The position numbers and the translations under genes are program-made. A model generated the notes under the pieces. The model saw only the letters and a list, made by a program, of their open reading frames with translations, did not search any database and was not told where the DNA came from. A stretch of 64,000 nucleotides of DNA from Paraburkholderia translucens (GTDB taxonomy: Bacteria; Pseudomonadota; Gammaproteobacteria; Burkholderiales; Burkholderiaceae): NCBI RefSeq assembly GCF_020881035.1, contig NZ_JAJITC010000014.1:62001-126000 (forward strand). Reading direction: 5' to 3'. Of this stretch, positions 51,392 through 61,854 are shown piece by piece (the first letter of the stretch is position 1; every line of letters begins with the position of its first letter).

Positions 51392-53641
51392 CTATCGAAC
51401 CGGCACCGCCGGGCCAGCGTTCTCTTCGAAAAATTCGCGGACCACGTCGATCTCCCGGGTCCGCTTGAACGGCGGCAGACTCTGCCAGATGCGACGGCCA
51501 TACGGCTTATCGACGAGACGCGTATCGCAGATCATCAGCACGCCGCGATCGGTCTCCGCGCGAATCAGCCGGCCCGCGCCCTGCTTCAGCGTGATCACGG
51601 CCTGCGGCAGCTGATGCACGGCGAACGGGCTCAAGCCCTTCTTCGTCAGTGCATCGAGCCGGGCGGCCAGCACGGGATCATCCGGTGGCGCGAACGGCAG
51701 CTTGTCGATGATCACCAGCGACAGCGCGTCGCCGCGCACGTCCACGCCCTCCCAGAAGCTCTGACTGCCGACCAGAATCGCATTGCCGTATGCGCGAAAG
51801 CGGTCGAGCAATTCGGTGCGGCTCGCATCGCCCTGCACGAGCAGCGGATAGTCCCAGCCGCGCGCCTCGATTGCGTCGCGCAGCTTGGTCGAGATACGGT
51901 CCACCGCGCGCAGCGTCGTGCACAGCATGAATACGCCACCACCGGAGGCTTCGATGGCCGGCAACGCGGCATCGAACACGGCGTCGGTGAACGCCGGCGA
52001 TGAGGGTTGCGGTAGATTGCGCGGCACGTAGAGGAGCCCTTGCGTCGGATAGTCGAACGGGCTCGGCAACGTCATCGAGCGCTTCGCGTTCAAACCCATC
52101 TGCGCCGCATAGTGCGTGAAGTCGCCGCGCACCGACAACGTTGCCGACGTGAAGATCCACGCGCGCGGCACTCCGGCGCGCTGCTTCGCGAAGATCGGCG
52201 CGACCGAAAGCGGCGTTTCGTGCAGCTGTACCGTGTGCGAGAACACCTCGATCCAACGCACTTTTTCGTGCGGATCGGCGCGCTCCGCGTTGGCGTCACC
52301 CTCGCGCGTGGCAACCCCATCGCGTTCGGCGCTCGGCGGCGGCGTGGTCCAGCCGCCCAGCACGTCCTGCAACTCGCGCGCGCGACGCAGACAGGAGCCG
52401 AGCGATTCGGCTCGCTCGGCCTGCCCCGCCAATGCCGAGGCCAACGCGTCAAGCTCGGCCTCGAGCGTTTCCAGCGCGGGGAACAGCGGGTGATCATCGG
52501 GCAACTGGCCGATCGACAGTCGCACCGTGTCTTCCTTGAAGGCGAGCCGCACGTCGCGTGCCGCGCGTTCGAGCGTCGCGCCGAGCTTGACCCAGTCGAG
52601 CGCATCGCGTGCGTGGCCGAGACCCTCGGCCACCGAATCGCGCGCGAGTTCAAGAAACTGTGCAGTCGACAACGTCTCGCCAAAAAACAGCGTAGCGGTT
52701 TCGGGCAGCTGATGCGCTTCGTCGAAGATGACCGTGTTCGCGGTCGGCAGCAGTTCGGCCATGCCGGTATCGCGCAGCATGATGTCGGCGAAAAACAGAT
52801 GATGGTTGACCACCACGATATCGGCCTGTTGCGCTTCTCGGCGTGCCTGCATGACGAAGCAGTCCTTGTAATGCGGACACTCCTGGCCGAGACAGTTGTC
52901 GCGCGTCGACGTGACCATCGACCACACCTGCGCGGTCTCCGGCACGCTCGCGAGCTCGGCCTTATCGCCGGTGCGCGTGATCTTCGCGAAGCGCACGATG
53001 TCCTGCAGATACGAGGTTTCCTGGCGCGACGGCAAACGGCCGTTGTCGGCGGTGCGTTGCAGGTAGTAGTGGCACAGGTAGTTCGCGCGGCCTTTCAGCA
53101 TCGCGACCGACACCGGTACCGCAAGCGCGTCGCGCACGGTCGGAATGTCGCGCTGGAACAGCTGATCCTGCAGATGCTTGGTACCGGTGGAGACGATCAC
53201 CTTGCCGCCCCACAGCATGGCCGGCACGAGGTACGCATAAGTCTTGCCGGTACCGGTACCCGCTTCGACGATCAGCGTGTTGTCACCGCCTTGCACCCCA
53301 TCAGTCTCGGCGCTATCCCCGCTCGACTCCGAGGCGGCGTCAGCAACCGTCTGCTGCAGCCGCCGCGCCGGGCGCTTCTGTGTCTCGAACATCGCGGGCT
53401 CGGGCATCGCGCGGCCCGAGGCTTCCAGTGCGGCCGCAACCGCGCGCGCCATCTCGATCTGCGACGCACGCGGCCGATAGCCATCTATCTGCCGCGCGAG
53501 CAGACCGTTGTCGGCGAAGATGTCTTCGAGCTCGCTCGCGCGGCGCCGACTCAGCGACACGCCCGGCACCGACGCGGCCGTGCCGGAGGCAGATGCGTTG
53601 CCCGGCGCGGTCCGGGATGAAGTGTCATGCGGTGAATTCAA
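51392..53641 (-). CDS. dinG: ATP-dependent DNA helicase, DinG/YoaA family (Fe-S)
   Basis: XPD-like 5'-3' helicase that resolves R-loops and repair intermediates. The 749-residue product has Walker A EAGTGTGKTYAYLVPAM and the DEAH box in IFDEAHQLPE. The iron-sulfur cysteines are CHYYLQ, DNCLGQECPHYKDCF and their surroundings near 190-270. Late motifs include SQSFWEGVDVRGDALSL and GRLIR. The start is a TTG at 53641 with AGGA eight bases upstream. No ATG in frame exists near it. An N-terminal linker rich in Ser and Gly precedes the helicase domain. The C-terminal helicase half is complete. Confidence 0.9.
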   Translation of the reverse strand: MNSPHDTSSRTAPGNASASGTAASVPGVSLSRRRASELEDIFADNGLLARQIDGYRPRASQIEMARAVAAALEASGRAMPEPAMFETQKRPARRLQQTVADAASESSGDSAETDGVQGGDNTLIVEAGTGTGKTYAYLVPAMLWGGKVIVSTGTKHLQDQLFQRDIPTVRDALAVPVSVAMLKGRANYLCHYYLQRTADNGRLPSRQETSYLQDIVRFAKITRTGDKAELASVPETAQVWSMVTSTRDNCLGQECPHYKDCFVMQARREAQQADIVVVNHHLFFADIMLRDTGMAELLPTANTVIFDEAHQLPETATLFFGETLSTAQFLELARDSVAEGLGHARDALDWVKLGATLERAARDVRLAFKEDTVRLSIGQLPDDHPLFPALETLEAELDALASALAGQAERAESLGSCLRRARELQDVLGGWTTPPPSAERDGVATREGDANAERADPHEKVRWIEVFSHTVQLHETPLSVAPIFAKQRAGVPRAWIFTSATLSVRGDFTHYAAQMGLNAKRSMTLPSPFDYPTQGLLYVPRNLPQPSSPAFTDAVFDAALPAIEASGGGVFMLCTTLRAVDRISTKLRDAIEARGWDYPLLVQGDASRTELLDRFRAYGNAILVGSQSFWEGVDVRGDALSLVIIDKLPFAPPDDPVLAARLDALTKKGLSPFAVHQLPQAVITLKQGAGRLIRAETDRGVLMICDTRLVDKPYGRRIWQSLPPFKRTREIDVVREFFEENAGPAVPVR

Positions 53642-53704
53642 GGCAAGCGTTCCTGCTAAGTCCGGCTCGCGCGCTGCGCGCCCGGCGCCTGCCAGGCGGC
53701 GAAC

Positions 53705-53923
53705 TCAGGCGCGCGCGTCCGGTTCGAGCTGCAACTGCAGCAAGATGATGGTGTCCTTGACTTTGAGTTTGCGCTTTTTCAGGCGCTGCAACTCGAAGTC
53801 GTCGATGCCGGGCTGATCCGACATCCGGTCGATCAAGCGGTCGAGTCCACTATGCTCCGATTCCAGCTGCAGAATGCGGTCGCGAAGTGTGTTTGCGTCG
53901 ATGACGTGATGACGATCGCGCAT
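53705..53923 (-). CDS. DUF465 (YdcH-like) small helical protein
   Basis: A 72-residue protein of the DUF465 family. It opens MRDRHHVIDANTLRDRILQL and continues as two predicted helices (LESEHSGLDRLIDRMS and FELQRLKKRKLKVKDTIILLQLQLE), the family's helical hairpin. The end matches DUF465's LKKRKLxLKDEI motif closely. A strong AGGAGG site lies before the ATG at 53923. The function is unknown. It lies 64 bases upstream of dinG on the same strand and may be cotranscribed with it. Confidence 0.9.
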   Translation of the reverse strand: MRDRHHVIDANTLRDRILQLESEHSGLDRLIDRMSDQPGIDDFELQRLKKRKLKVKDTIILLQLQLEPDARA

Positions 53924-54071
53924 GCTCGCCTCCTCTGGTCGGCGGCACGAACCGCGTGCGCGCGGTCCGATGCCTGAGGTTGCTGTCCGGCTCAAAACGC
54001 ATTACGTCGACTACGGCGGCCTTGGGCACGAGCCCCACGGCTCGCGCTACGGCACAGCCACTACAGCACAC

Positions 54072-54962
54072 TTACTGTTGCTCTTGTTGCTGCTTTTGCT
54101 GCTCATCGAGTTGCTGCTGCTTCAATTCATCCTGACGCTTCTGCTCGGCCTTCTCGGCGGCCTGCTTCTGGCGCGCTTCGACATCGAGCTTATGCTGCGC
54201 GGCGTCGGCCTGCTTGCGCTCGAAACTCTCCTGCTTCTGCTGGCGCTCCGCAGCCTTTTGCGCGCCCTGCTGACGCGCTTCCTCGAGCTTGCGCTGGTAT
54301 TCGCTCTGCTTCTGGTCGTAAGCCCGCTGATTGGCCGCCGCCTGTGCGGGCGTAATGCCGCGCTTTGCCTCGTCGAGCGCATGCTGGCGCTGCTTTTCCT
54401 CGTACGCCTGCGCATTGGCTTCGCGCTGCGGCGCTTCGGCCTGACGCTGCGCCTGATCGAGCGCATGCTGGCGCTGTTTTTCCTGATACGCCTGCTCGTT
54501 GCGTGCGTCTTCGGCGGCACGTTGCGGCGCTTCGGCCTCGTTTCGCGCGCGCCGCAATGCGGTGCGCTCGTCGCGCTCGCGGGCGCGCTGCGCACGCTGT
54601 TCGGCGTCGAGCGCGAGCTGTTCCTTGCGGATGTCCGCCTGCACGGTGCGCATCGCATCGCGCGCGCGATTCAGGCAGTGATTGACGAAGAAGCGGCTGT
54701 AGCAGTTGTGCTGCGCGACCGCGTATTGATAGTTGTTGTCGTCGGTGCGCTGATTGAGCACCTGTTGCCGCTCTTCGAACGATTTGTCCAGCGCGGCTGC
54801 TTCACTCGCGCTTTGAGGGCTGTCCGCGCTTACGGCAGCTTGCGGGACCGATGCCGTGCCTTGCGCGGGCGTCGTGCTCTGCGCCAGCGCCGACACCGGC
54901 ACGGCAATCGCGCAAGCGATTACGCACGGCGCCGCGACCCACACAAGCGAACGACGCAACAT
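54072..54962 (-). CDS. Exported coiled-coil protein with Gln/Arg/Ala-rich repeats
   Basis: A protein of 296 residues from the ATG at 54962. The signal peptide runs MLRRSLVWVAAPCVIACAIA to ALAQS. The mature protein has a short linker, then a conserved-looking two-cysteine unit (HNCYSRFFVNHCLNRARDAMRT) and a long charged helix. Two near-identical copies of a block containing AYQEKQRQHALDQAQRQAEAPQR and AYEEKQRQHALDEAKRG follow, then a glutamine-rich tail ending QQKQQQEQQ. The heptad-like charge pattern indicates a coiled coil. Function is not known to me. A frame extension by TTG to 55067 is less likely. Confidence 0.75.
   Translation of the reverse strand: MLRRSLVWVAAPCVIACAIAVPVSALAQSTTPAQGTASVPQAAVSADSPQSASEAAALDKSFEERQQVLNQRTDDNNYQYAVAQHNCYSRFFVNHCLNRARDAMRTVQADIRKEQLALDAEQRAQRARERDERTALRRARNEAEAPQRAAEDARNEQAYQEKQRQHALDQAQRQAEAPQREANAQAYEEKQRQHALDEAKRGITPAQAAANQRAYDQKQSEYQRKLEEARQQGAQKAAERQQKQESFERKQADAAQHKLDVEARQKQAAEKAEQKRQDELKQQQLDEQQKQQQEQQ
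54373..54539 (-). repeat. Imperfect direct repeat in the coiled-coil gene
   Basis: Two copies of a roughly 70-80 base block, 54373-54442 and 54458-54539, begin with the same 20 bases and share the ends CGGCGCTTCGGCCT. They encode the two EKQRQHALD blocks. Confidence 0.75.
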
Positions 54963-55127
54963 GCGCGACGCAACCAGCGGCAATTGAGACGAGCCCCGAG
55001 ACAAATCCGGCAGCGAACCTGACGCTAGCGAAGAGACCAGGTGGTTGAAGGACAAGGAGATTGGCAACGTCGTAGAGGGTCAACGGAACATGCCCGAAAT
55101 TCTAACACCCCGCGCTTGAGGCCCTTG

Positions 55128-55147
55128 GCATTTATGGCAAAATGCCC
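55128..55147. promoter_or_regulatory. Dyad upstream of tex
   Basis: GGCATTT and AAATGCC form an inverted repeat with a six-base spacer in the 280-base divergent gap between the coiled-coil gene and tex. A CAAAAT hexamer overlaps its right arm and may be a -10 for tex, with TTGAGG as a possible -35. Candidate only. Confidence 0.3.
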
Positions 55148-55242
55148 CGCTCTAGCAACCTGGTCGCGGCGCACGCCCGGCCTGTCCCGAATTGCCGCCC
55201 GCGCGCGGCCCATCACTGAGTCCGCAGGAACACCAACACCTT

Positions 55243-57594
55243 ATGACGGAAACCGTAGCACTCAAGATCGTCCAGCGCATCGCCACCGAACTCTCTGTCC
55301 AGCCGCGCCAGGTCGCGGCCGCGGTGGAACTTCTCGACGAAGGCGCGACCGTTCCGTTCATCGCCCGTTACCGCAAGGAAGTGACCGGCAATCTCGACGA
55401 CACGCAACTGCGTAACCTCGAGGAACGCCTGCTGTATTTGCGCGAGCTGGAAGAACGGCGCGCGGCGATCATCGCGAGCATCGACGAACAGGGCAAGCTC
55501 ACCGACGAGCTGCGCGGCGCGATCGAAGGCGCCGACAGCAAACAGGTGCTGGAAGACCTCTATCTGCCGTACAAGCCGAAGCGCCGCACGCGCGCGCAGA
55601 TCGCGCGCGAAGCCGGTCTGCAGCCGCTCGCCGACGCGCTGCTCGGCAATCCGCTGCTTGATCCGCAGAGCGAGGCCGCCGCGTACGTGAACGCGGAGAA
55701 AGGCGTCGCCGACGTGAAGGCCGCGCTCGACGGCGCGCGCGACATCCTCTCCGAACAATTCGGCGAAACGGCCGATCTGCTCGGCAAGCTGCGCGACTAC
55801 CTGTTCAACCAGGGCGTGGTTTCGTCGAAAGTCGTGGAAGGCAAGGAAACCGCGGAAGAAGAGAAATTCCGCGATTACTACGACTATGCCGAAACGATCC
55901 GCACGGTGCCGTCGCATCGCGCTCTCGCGCTTTTCCGCGGCCGCAATGCCGGCGTGCTGATGATCAAGCTCGGCTTGGGCGAAGAGCTCGACGCACAGGT
56001 GCCGCATCCGGGCGAAGCGCTGATCGCGCGGCACTTCGGCATCGCCAATCAGAACCGCCCCGCCGACAAATGGCTCTCCGACGTATGCCGCTGGTGCTGG
56101 CGCGTGAAGGTGCAGCCGCACCTCGAAAACGAGCTGTTGACCAATCTGCGCGACGAAGCCGAACACGAAGCGATCCGCGTATTCGCGCGCAATCTGAAGG
56201 ACCTGCTGCTCGCGGCGCCCGCTGGCCCGAAGGCCGTGATCGGTCTCGATCCAGGCTTGCGCACCGGCGTGAAGGTGGCGGTGGTCGATCGCACCGGCAA
56301 GGTGCTCGCGACCGACACGATCTACCCGCACGAACCGCGCCGCGACTGGGACGGCTCGCTCGCTAAGCTCGCGCGTCTCGCCGCGCAGACCCAGGCCGAG
56401 CTGGTCAGTATCGGCAACGGCACCGCATCGCGTGAGACGGACAAGCTCGCGAGCGAGCTGATTGCGCGTCATCCTGAACTGAAGTTGCAGAAGATCGTCG
56501 TGTCGGAAGCGGGCGCGTCGGTGTACTCGGCGTCCGAACTCGCCGCGAAGGAATTCCCCGACATGGACGTGTCGCTGCGCGGCGCGGTATCGATTGCGCG
56601 CCGTCTGCAGGACCCGCTCGCCGAGCTCGTGAAGATCGAGCCGAAAGCGATCGGCGTCGGCCAGTATCAGCACGACGTGAACCAGCGCGAACTCGCGCGC
56701 TCGCTGGACGCGGTCGTCGAAGACTGCGTGAACGCGGTCGGCGTCGATGCGAACACCGCGTCGGTCGCCCTGCTCGCGCGCGTGTCGGGGCTCAATGCGA
56801 CGCTCGCGCGCAACATCGTCGACTATCGCGATGCGAACGGGCCGTTCCCGTCGCGCGAGCATCTGCGCCGCGTGCCGCGTCTCGGCGACAAGACCTTCGA
56901 GCAGGCGGCCGGCTTCCTGCGTATCAACAACGGCGAGAATCCGCTCGACCGTTCGTCGGTGCACCCGGAAGCGTATCCGGTCGTCCAGCGCATGCTCGCG
57001 AAGATCAGCAAGCAGATCGGCGATGTGCTCGGCAATCGCGACGCGCTGCGCGGGCTCTCAGCCGCGGAATTCGTCGACGAACGTTTCGGCCTGCCGACCG
57101 TGCGCGACATTCTGGCCGAGCTCGAAAAGCCTGGCCGCGATCCGCGTCCCGAGTTCAAGACCGCGAATTTCCGCGAAGGCGTCGAGAAGGTCAGCGACCT
57201 GGTCCCCGGCATGGTGCTCGAAGGCGTCGTGACGAACGTCGCGGCATTCGGTGCGTTCATCGATATCGGCGTGCATCAGGATGGCCTCGTGCACGTGTCG
57301 GCGATGTCGACGAAGTTCGTGAAGGACCCGCATGAGGTCGTGAAGGCCGGTCAGATCGTCAAAGTCAAGGTGCTCGAGGTCGACGTGAAGCGCCAGCGCA
57401 TTGCATTGACGATGCGTCTCGACGACGAGCCCGGGGCGGCAGCCGCGCGCAGCGGTGGCGCAGCGCAGGAGCGCGGCGGCTCGGGGGCCAGCTTCAATCG
57501 CGCCGGCGCGGGACGCGGCACGCCGCAACGCGCGCGCGAACCGGAGCCGGGTGGCGCAATGGCGGCCGCGTTTGCGAAGCTCAGGCAGAAGTAA
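55243..57594 (+). CDS. tex: Transcription accessory protein Tex (S1-domain RNA-binding)
   Basis: Essential-type nucleic-acid-binding protein that affects transcription and RNA turnover. The 783-residue product has the Tex N-terminal domain (ATVPFIARYRKEVTG), a YqgF/RuvC-like fold (AVIGLDPGLRTGVKVAVVD), and a helix-hairpin-helix region (FPSREHLRRVPRLGDKTFEQAAGFLRI). The S1 RNA-binding domain runs from about residue 655 (GMVLEGVVTNVAAFGAFIDIG). A Gly- and Arg-rich tail of about 45 residues follows. The start at ATG 55243 has AGGAA 12 bases upstream. It ends in a shared terminator with kup. Confidence 0.95.
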   Translation: MTETVALKIVQRIATELSVQPRQVAAAVELLDEGATVPFIARYRKEVTGNLDDTQLRNLEERLLYLRELEERRAAIIASIDEQGKLTDELRGAIEGADSKQVLEDLYLPYKPKRRTRAQIAREAGLQPLADALLGNPLLDPQSEAAAYVNAEKGVADVKAALDGARDILSEQFGETADLLGKLRDYLFNQGVVSSKVVEGKETAEEEKFRDYYDYAETIRTVPSHRALALFRGRNAGVLMIKLGLGEELDAQVPHPGEALIARHFGIANQNRPADKWLSDVCRWCWRVKVQPHLENELLTNLRDEAEHEAIRVFARNLKDLLLAAPAGPKAVIGLDPGLRTGVKVAVVDRTGKVLATDTIYPHEPRRDWDGSLAKLARLAAQTQAELVSIGNGTASRETDKLASELIARHPELKLQKIVVSEAGASVYSASELAAKEFPDMDVSLRGAVSIARRLQDPLAELVKIEPKAIGVGQYQHDVNQRELARSLDAVVEDCVNAVGVDANTASVALLARVSGLNATLARNIVDYRDANGPFPSREHLRRVPRLGDKTFEQAAGFLRINNGENPLDRSSVHPEAYPVVQRMLAKISKQIGDVLGNRDALRGLSAAEFVDERFGLPTVRDILAELEKPGRDPRPEFKTANFREGVEKVSDLVPGMVLEGVVTNVAAFGAFIDIGVHQDGLVHVSAMSTKFVKDPHEVVKAGQIVKVKVLEVDVKRQRIALTMRLDDEPGAAAARSGGAAQERGGSGASFNRAGAGRGTPQRAREPEPGGAMAAAFAKLRQK

Positions 57595-57616
57595 GCAGGC
57601 TCACACACACGCATAA

Positions 57617-57649
57617 ACAAAAAGCCCACGCGATGCGTGGGCTTTTTGT
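57617..57649. terminator. Bidirectional terminator between tex and kup
   Basis: A stem of 13 or so pairs (AAAAAGCCCACGC/GCGTGGGCTTTTT) with a GAT loop ends in Ts on both strands, between convergent genes. Confidence 0.9.
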
Positions 57650-57678
57650 TAGCGCTCCCGAACGTCACGCGCGGGCAA

Positions 57679-59565
57679 TCAGATCTCGATCTTCGTCCCC
57701 AGTTCCACGACCCGGTTAGCCGGGATGCTGAAAAAGTCGGTCGGCTTCGCGGCGTTCTGATGCATCCACGCGAACACACGCTCGCGCCACACCGACATGC
57801 CCGGCAGTTGTGTCGGCACCACCGTCTCGCGCGCGAGGAAGAACGACGTGTCCATCAACTCGAAGGTCATATCGTGCGTGCGGCCGACGTCGAGAAGCAC
57901 CGCCTTCACGTCGGGTGTTTCGTTAAAGCCATAGGCTGCCTTCACCAGATACAGACCTCCGTTCATGTCCTTCACACTCACGCGGTCAGCGTCGTTCACG
58001 TACGGAATGTCGCGAGTGATGAAGGTCAGGAAAATCGTGCGCTCGTGCAGCACCTTGTTGTGCTTCAGATTGTGCAGCAAGCTCACCGGCACCAGCGAAT
58101 CGCTGCCGGTCAGATAGATAGCGGTGCCCGACACGCGATGCGGCGGATGCGCGAGTAGGCCTTGCAGGAACGGCATGAGCGGAATACCGTCGGCGGCCGT
58201 GCGCTCCTTCACGATCATCCTGCCCTTGAACCACGTCATCAACAGGAAGAACAGCAGGCCACCGATGCACAGCGGCAACCAGCCGCCCTCTCCGACTTTC
58301 AGCAGGTTCGCGCCGAAAAAGCCCATGTCGACCACCATGAACACGCCGATGATGAGCCCGACGAGCAGCTTGTTCCACTTCCACACTTTCACCATCACGA
58401 CGCAGGCGAGGATGGTCGTGATCACCATCGTGGCCGTCACCGCGATACCGTACGCGGCGGCGAGATTGTCCGAGCTCTTGAACGCGATCACGATGCACAG
58501 AATGATGAACAGCAGCATCCAGTTCACGACCGGCACATAGATCTGTCCGATCGCCAGTTCCGACGTGTGCAGGACCTTCATGCGCGGCACGTAGCCGAGT
58601 TGGATCGCCTGGCTCGTCAGCGAGTACGCGCCCGAAATCACTGCCTGCGAGGCGATCACCGTCGCCACCGTCGATAGCACGACGAGGGGAAGCAGCGCCC
58701 AGTCCGGCGCGAGCAGGAAGAAGGGGTTTTCGATCGCCTTCGCGTCGCGCATGAGCAGCGCGCCCTGGCCGAAATAGTTCAACACCAGCGACGGCATCAC
58801 GAGTACGTACCACGCCACGCGGATTGGCTGCGCGCCGAAGTGCCCCATGTCCGCGTACAGCGCTTCGGCGCCGGTCAGCACCAGCACCACCGAACCAAGC
58901 ACCACGTAGGCCTGCAACACGTGCGCGGCCATGAACGTGTACGCGTAGTACGGATTGAACGCACGGATGACATTCGGCGACTGCATGATGTGCCACACAC
59001 CCAGCACAGCAAGCACGAGGAACCACAGCGTCATGATCGGTCCGAACAGACGGCCGACCGTGGCCGTGCCGTGCCGCTGGATCCAAAACAGGGCGATCAG
59101 GATCACGATGGTCAGCGGAATCACCAGATGCGACAGGTGTGGCGCGGCAACTTCAAGACCTTCGACCGCAGAAATCACCGAGATCGCCGGTGTGATTACC
59201 GCGTCGCCGTAAAACATGCAGGCGCCGAAGATGCCGAGCATCATCAGAATGCCGGCCGCTTTCGTCTTCTGATCGAACGAGCGCATCGCCAGCGCCATCA
59301 GCGCGAGGACGCCGCCCTCGCCGTTGTTGTCGGCGCGCATCACGAACAGCACGTACTTGATGCCGACCACGATCACGATCGCCCAGAACAGCAGCGAGAT
59401 CACGCCAAGAATCGATTGATCGGTCAACGGGATACCGTGCGACGGACTGAACGCTTCCTTCAGCGAGTACAACGGGCTCGTGCCGATATCGCCGAAGACC
59501 ACGCCGATCGCGGCAATCGCAAGGGAGGGCAACGGCTGCTTGTGTACGTGATTGTTATCTGTCAT
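57679..59565 (-). CDS. kup: Potassium uptake protein Kup
   Basis: Single-subunit K+/H+ symporter of the inner membrane. The 628-residue product opens MTDNNHVHKQPLPSLAIAAIGVVFGDIGTSPLYSLKEAF, with the strongly conserved GDIGTSPLY loop. Other markers are the NGEGGVLALMALA region and about twelve membrane segments, followed by a long cytoplasmic C-terminal domain (residues 440-628). The ATG at 59565 matches the family. An extension to 59847 is rejected. Regulation cannot be read, and the gene is monocistronic. Confidence 0.95.
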   Translation of the reverse strand: MTDNNHVHKQPLPSLAIAAIGVVFGDIGTSPLYSLKEAFSPSHGIPLTDQSILGVISLLFWAIVIVVGIKYVLFVMRADNNGEGGVLALMALAMRSFDQKTKAAGILMMLGIFGACMFYGDAVITPAISVISAVEGLEVAAPHLSHLVIPLTIVILIALFWIQRHGTATVGRLFGPIMTLWFLVLAVLGVWHIMQSPNVIRAFNPYYAYTFMAAHVLQAYVVLGSVVLVLTGAEALYADMGHFGAQPIRVAWYVLVMPSLVLNYFGQGALLMRDAKAIENPFFLLAPDWALLPLVVLSTVATVIASQAVISGAYSLTSQAIQLGYVPRMKVLHTSELAIGQIYVPVVNWMLLFIILCIVIAFKSSDNLAAAYGIAVTATMVITTILACVVMVKVWKWNKLLVGLIIGVFMVVDMGFFGANLLKVGEGGWLPLCIGGLLFFLLMTWFKGRMIVKERTAADGIPLMPFLQGLLAHPPHRVSGTAIYLTGSDSLVPVSLLHNLKHNKVLHERTIFLTFITRDIPYVNDADRVSVKDMNGGLYLVKAAYGFNETPDVKAVLLDVGRTHDMTFELMDTSFFLARETVVPTQLPGMSVWRERVFAWMHQNAAKPTDFFSIPANRVVELGTKIEI

Positions 59566-59738
59566 GGACGCGAGGAAATCCGTTCCCGGGCGGGAAAAAA
59601 CGACCGCTATTCTAAACTGCCCATCCAGCACCGCCCGCCCTGTTGTGGATACGCCACGTGGATGTCCGCGCAGTGTAGCACTGCGGTATGGACGCGTCTG
59701 CCGCGATTCTGGCGTTGCGACGGCCGTAGCGCGCGCAT

Positions 59739-59767
59739 AAAAAACGGAGCCCATTGGGCTCCGTTTT
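59739..59767 (-). terminator. Terminator of the purA-phosphoribosyltransferase run
   Basis: A 12-pair stem (AAAACGGAGCCC/GGGCTCCGTTTT) with an ATT loop ends on the minus strand in six Ts, 32 bases after the phosphoribosyltransferase stop. Confidence 0.88.
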
Positions 59768-59798
59768 GCGACACCGCGATGACGCAGACGGCCTCGCG

Positions 59799-60386
59799 CT
59801 ACTTGTCCGACGACTCCTCGGCCTGTGCGACACCGCGTTTGATCCACGCGCCGAGGTTATGCGGACGCACCGTGTCCCACTCCTCGAACGGTTGATGAAT
59901 CCACGGGTTGGTCGGCAGATACTGCACGTGGTAATCGGGCTTCACCTTCGAGCAGCCCTTGTACCACAGCACCGCCGAGCGCACCGCGGTGATGGCCGGA
60001 TAGCGTTCCTTCAGATGCTGCTGCACGCGCGCGAGCGTAACTCCCGAATCGACGAGGTCGTCGACCAGCAGCACGTTGCCGTGCAGTTCGCCGCGCGTCA
60101 TCGTGATGTATTGCGCGATGTCGAGTTCGCCCTGCTGCGTGCCGGCCGCCTCGCGATACGAGCTCGTTGCCAGAATCGCCAGCGGCAGGTCGTAGATGCG
60201 CGAGAGCTGGTCACCGACGCGCAGACCGCCGCGCGCGAGGCACAGGATCTGGTCGAACTTCCAGCCCGATTCGTGCACGGCAAGTGCGAGCATCTCGATC
60301 AGCCGGTGATATTCGTCCCAGCCGACCCACAGATTCTTGTCGTCATTACGTGGATCTTTCATCGCGATCATCGGTACACCTTGCAT
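59799..60386 (-). CDS. Purine phosphoribosyltransferase (hypoxanthine/xanthine type)
   Basis: Salvages purine bases with PRPP. The 195-residue product has the PRPP-binding loop NVLLVDDLVDSGVTLARV (105-120) and the ARGGLRVGDQLS segment near 51. The type I PRTase fold is clear, but whether hypoxanthine, xanthine or guanine is preferred cannot be told. The ATG at 60386 lies three bases after the purA stop with AAGGT before it. ATG codons at 60371 (also with AAGGT) and 60362 are possible. Located behind purA, it forms a purine unit. Confidence 0.85.
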   Translation of the reverse strand: MQGVPMIAMKDPRNDDKNLWVGWDEYHRLIEMLALAVHESGWKFDQILCLARGGLRVGDQLSRIYDLPLAILATSSYREAAGTQQGELDIAQYITMTRGELHGNVLLVDDLVDSGVTLARVQQHLKERYPAITAVRSAVLWYKGCSKVKPDYHVQYLPTNPWIHQPFEEWDTVRPHNLGAWIKRGVAQAEESSDK

Positions 60387-60389
60387 CGC

Positions 60390-61736
<1,347 letters not shown>

Positions 61737-61763
61737 GTTGTTTCGTAAGCTGGTTAAAAACGT

Positions 61764-61791
61764 ATTTTACCTAGGTTCGCGGAAGCTTCCG
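61764..61791 (-). promoter_or_regulatory. Candidate purA promoter with palindrome
   Basis: A TAAAAT hexamer (61769-61764 on the minus strand) is followed upstream by the perfect 12-base palindrome CGGAAGCTTCCG (61780-61791). No good -35 is visible. It lies in the 118-base gap after hisZ. Confidence 0.35.
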
Positions 61792-61854
61792 GAATTTTTC
61801 CGTTTCCGCTCAACGGTATGCACGTTATGTTGAGTATTGCGAGGGATGCGCGGC

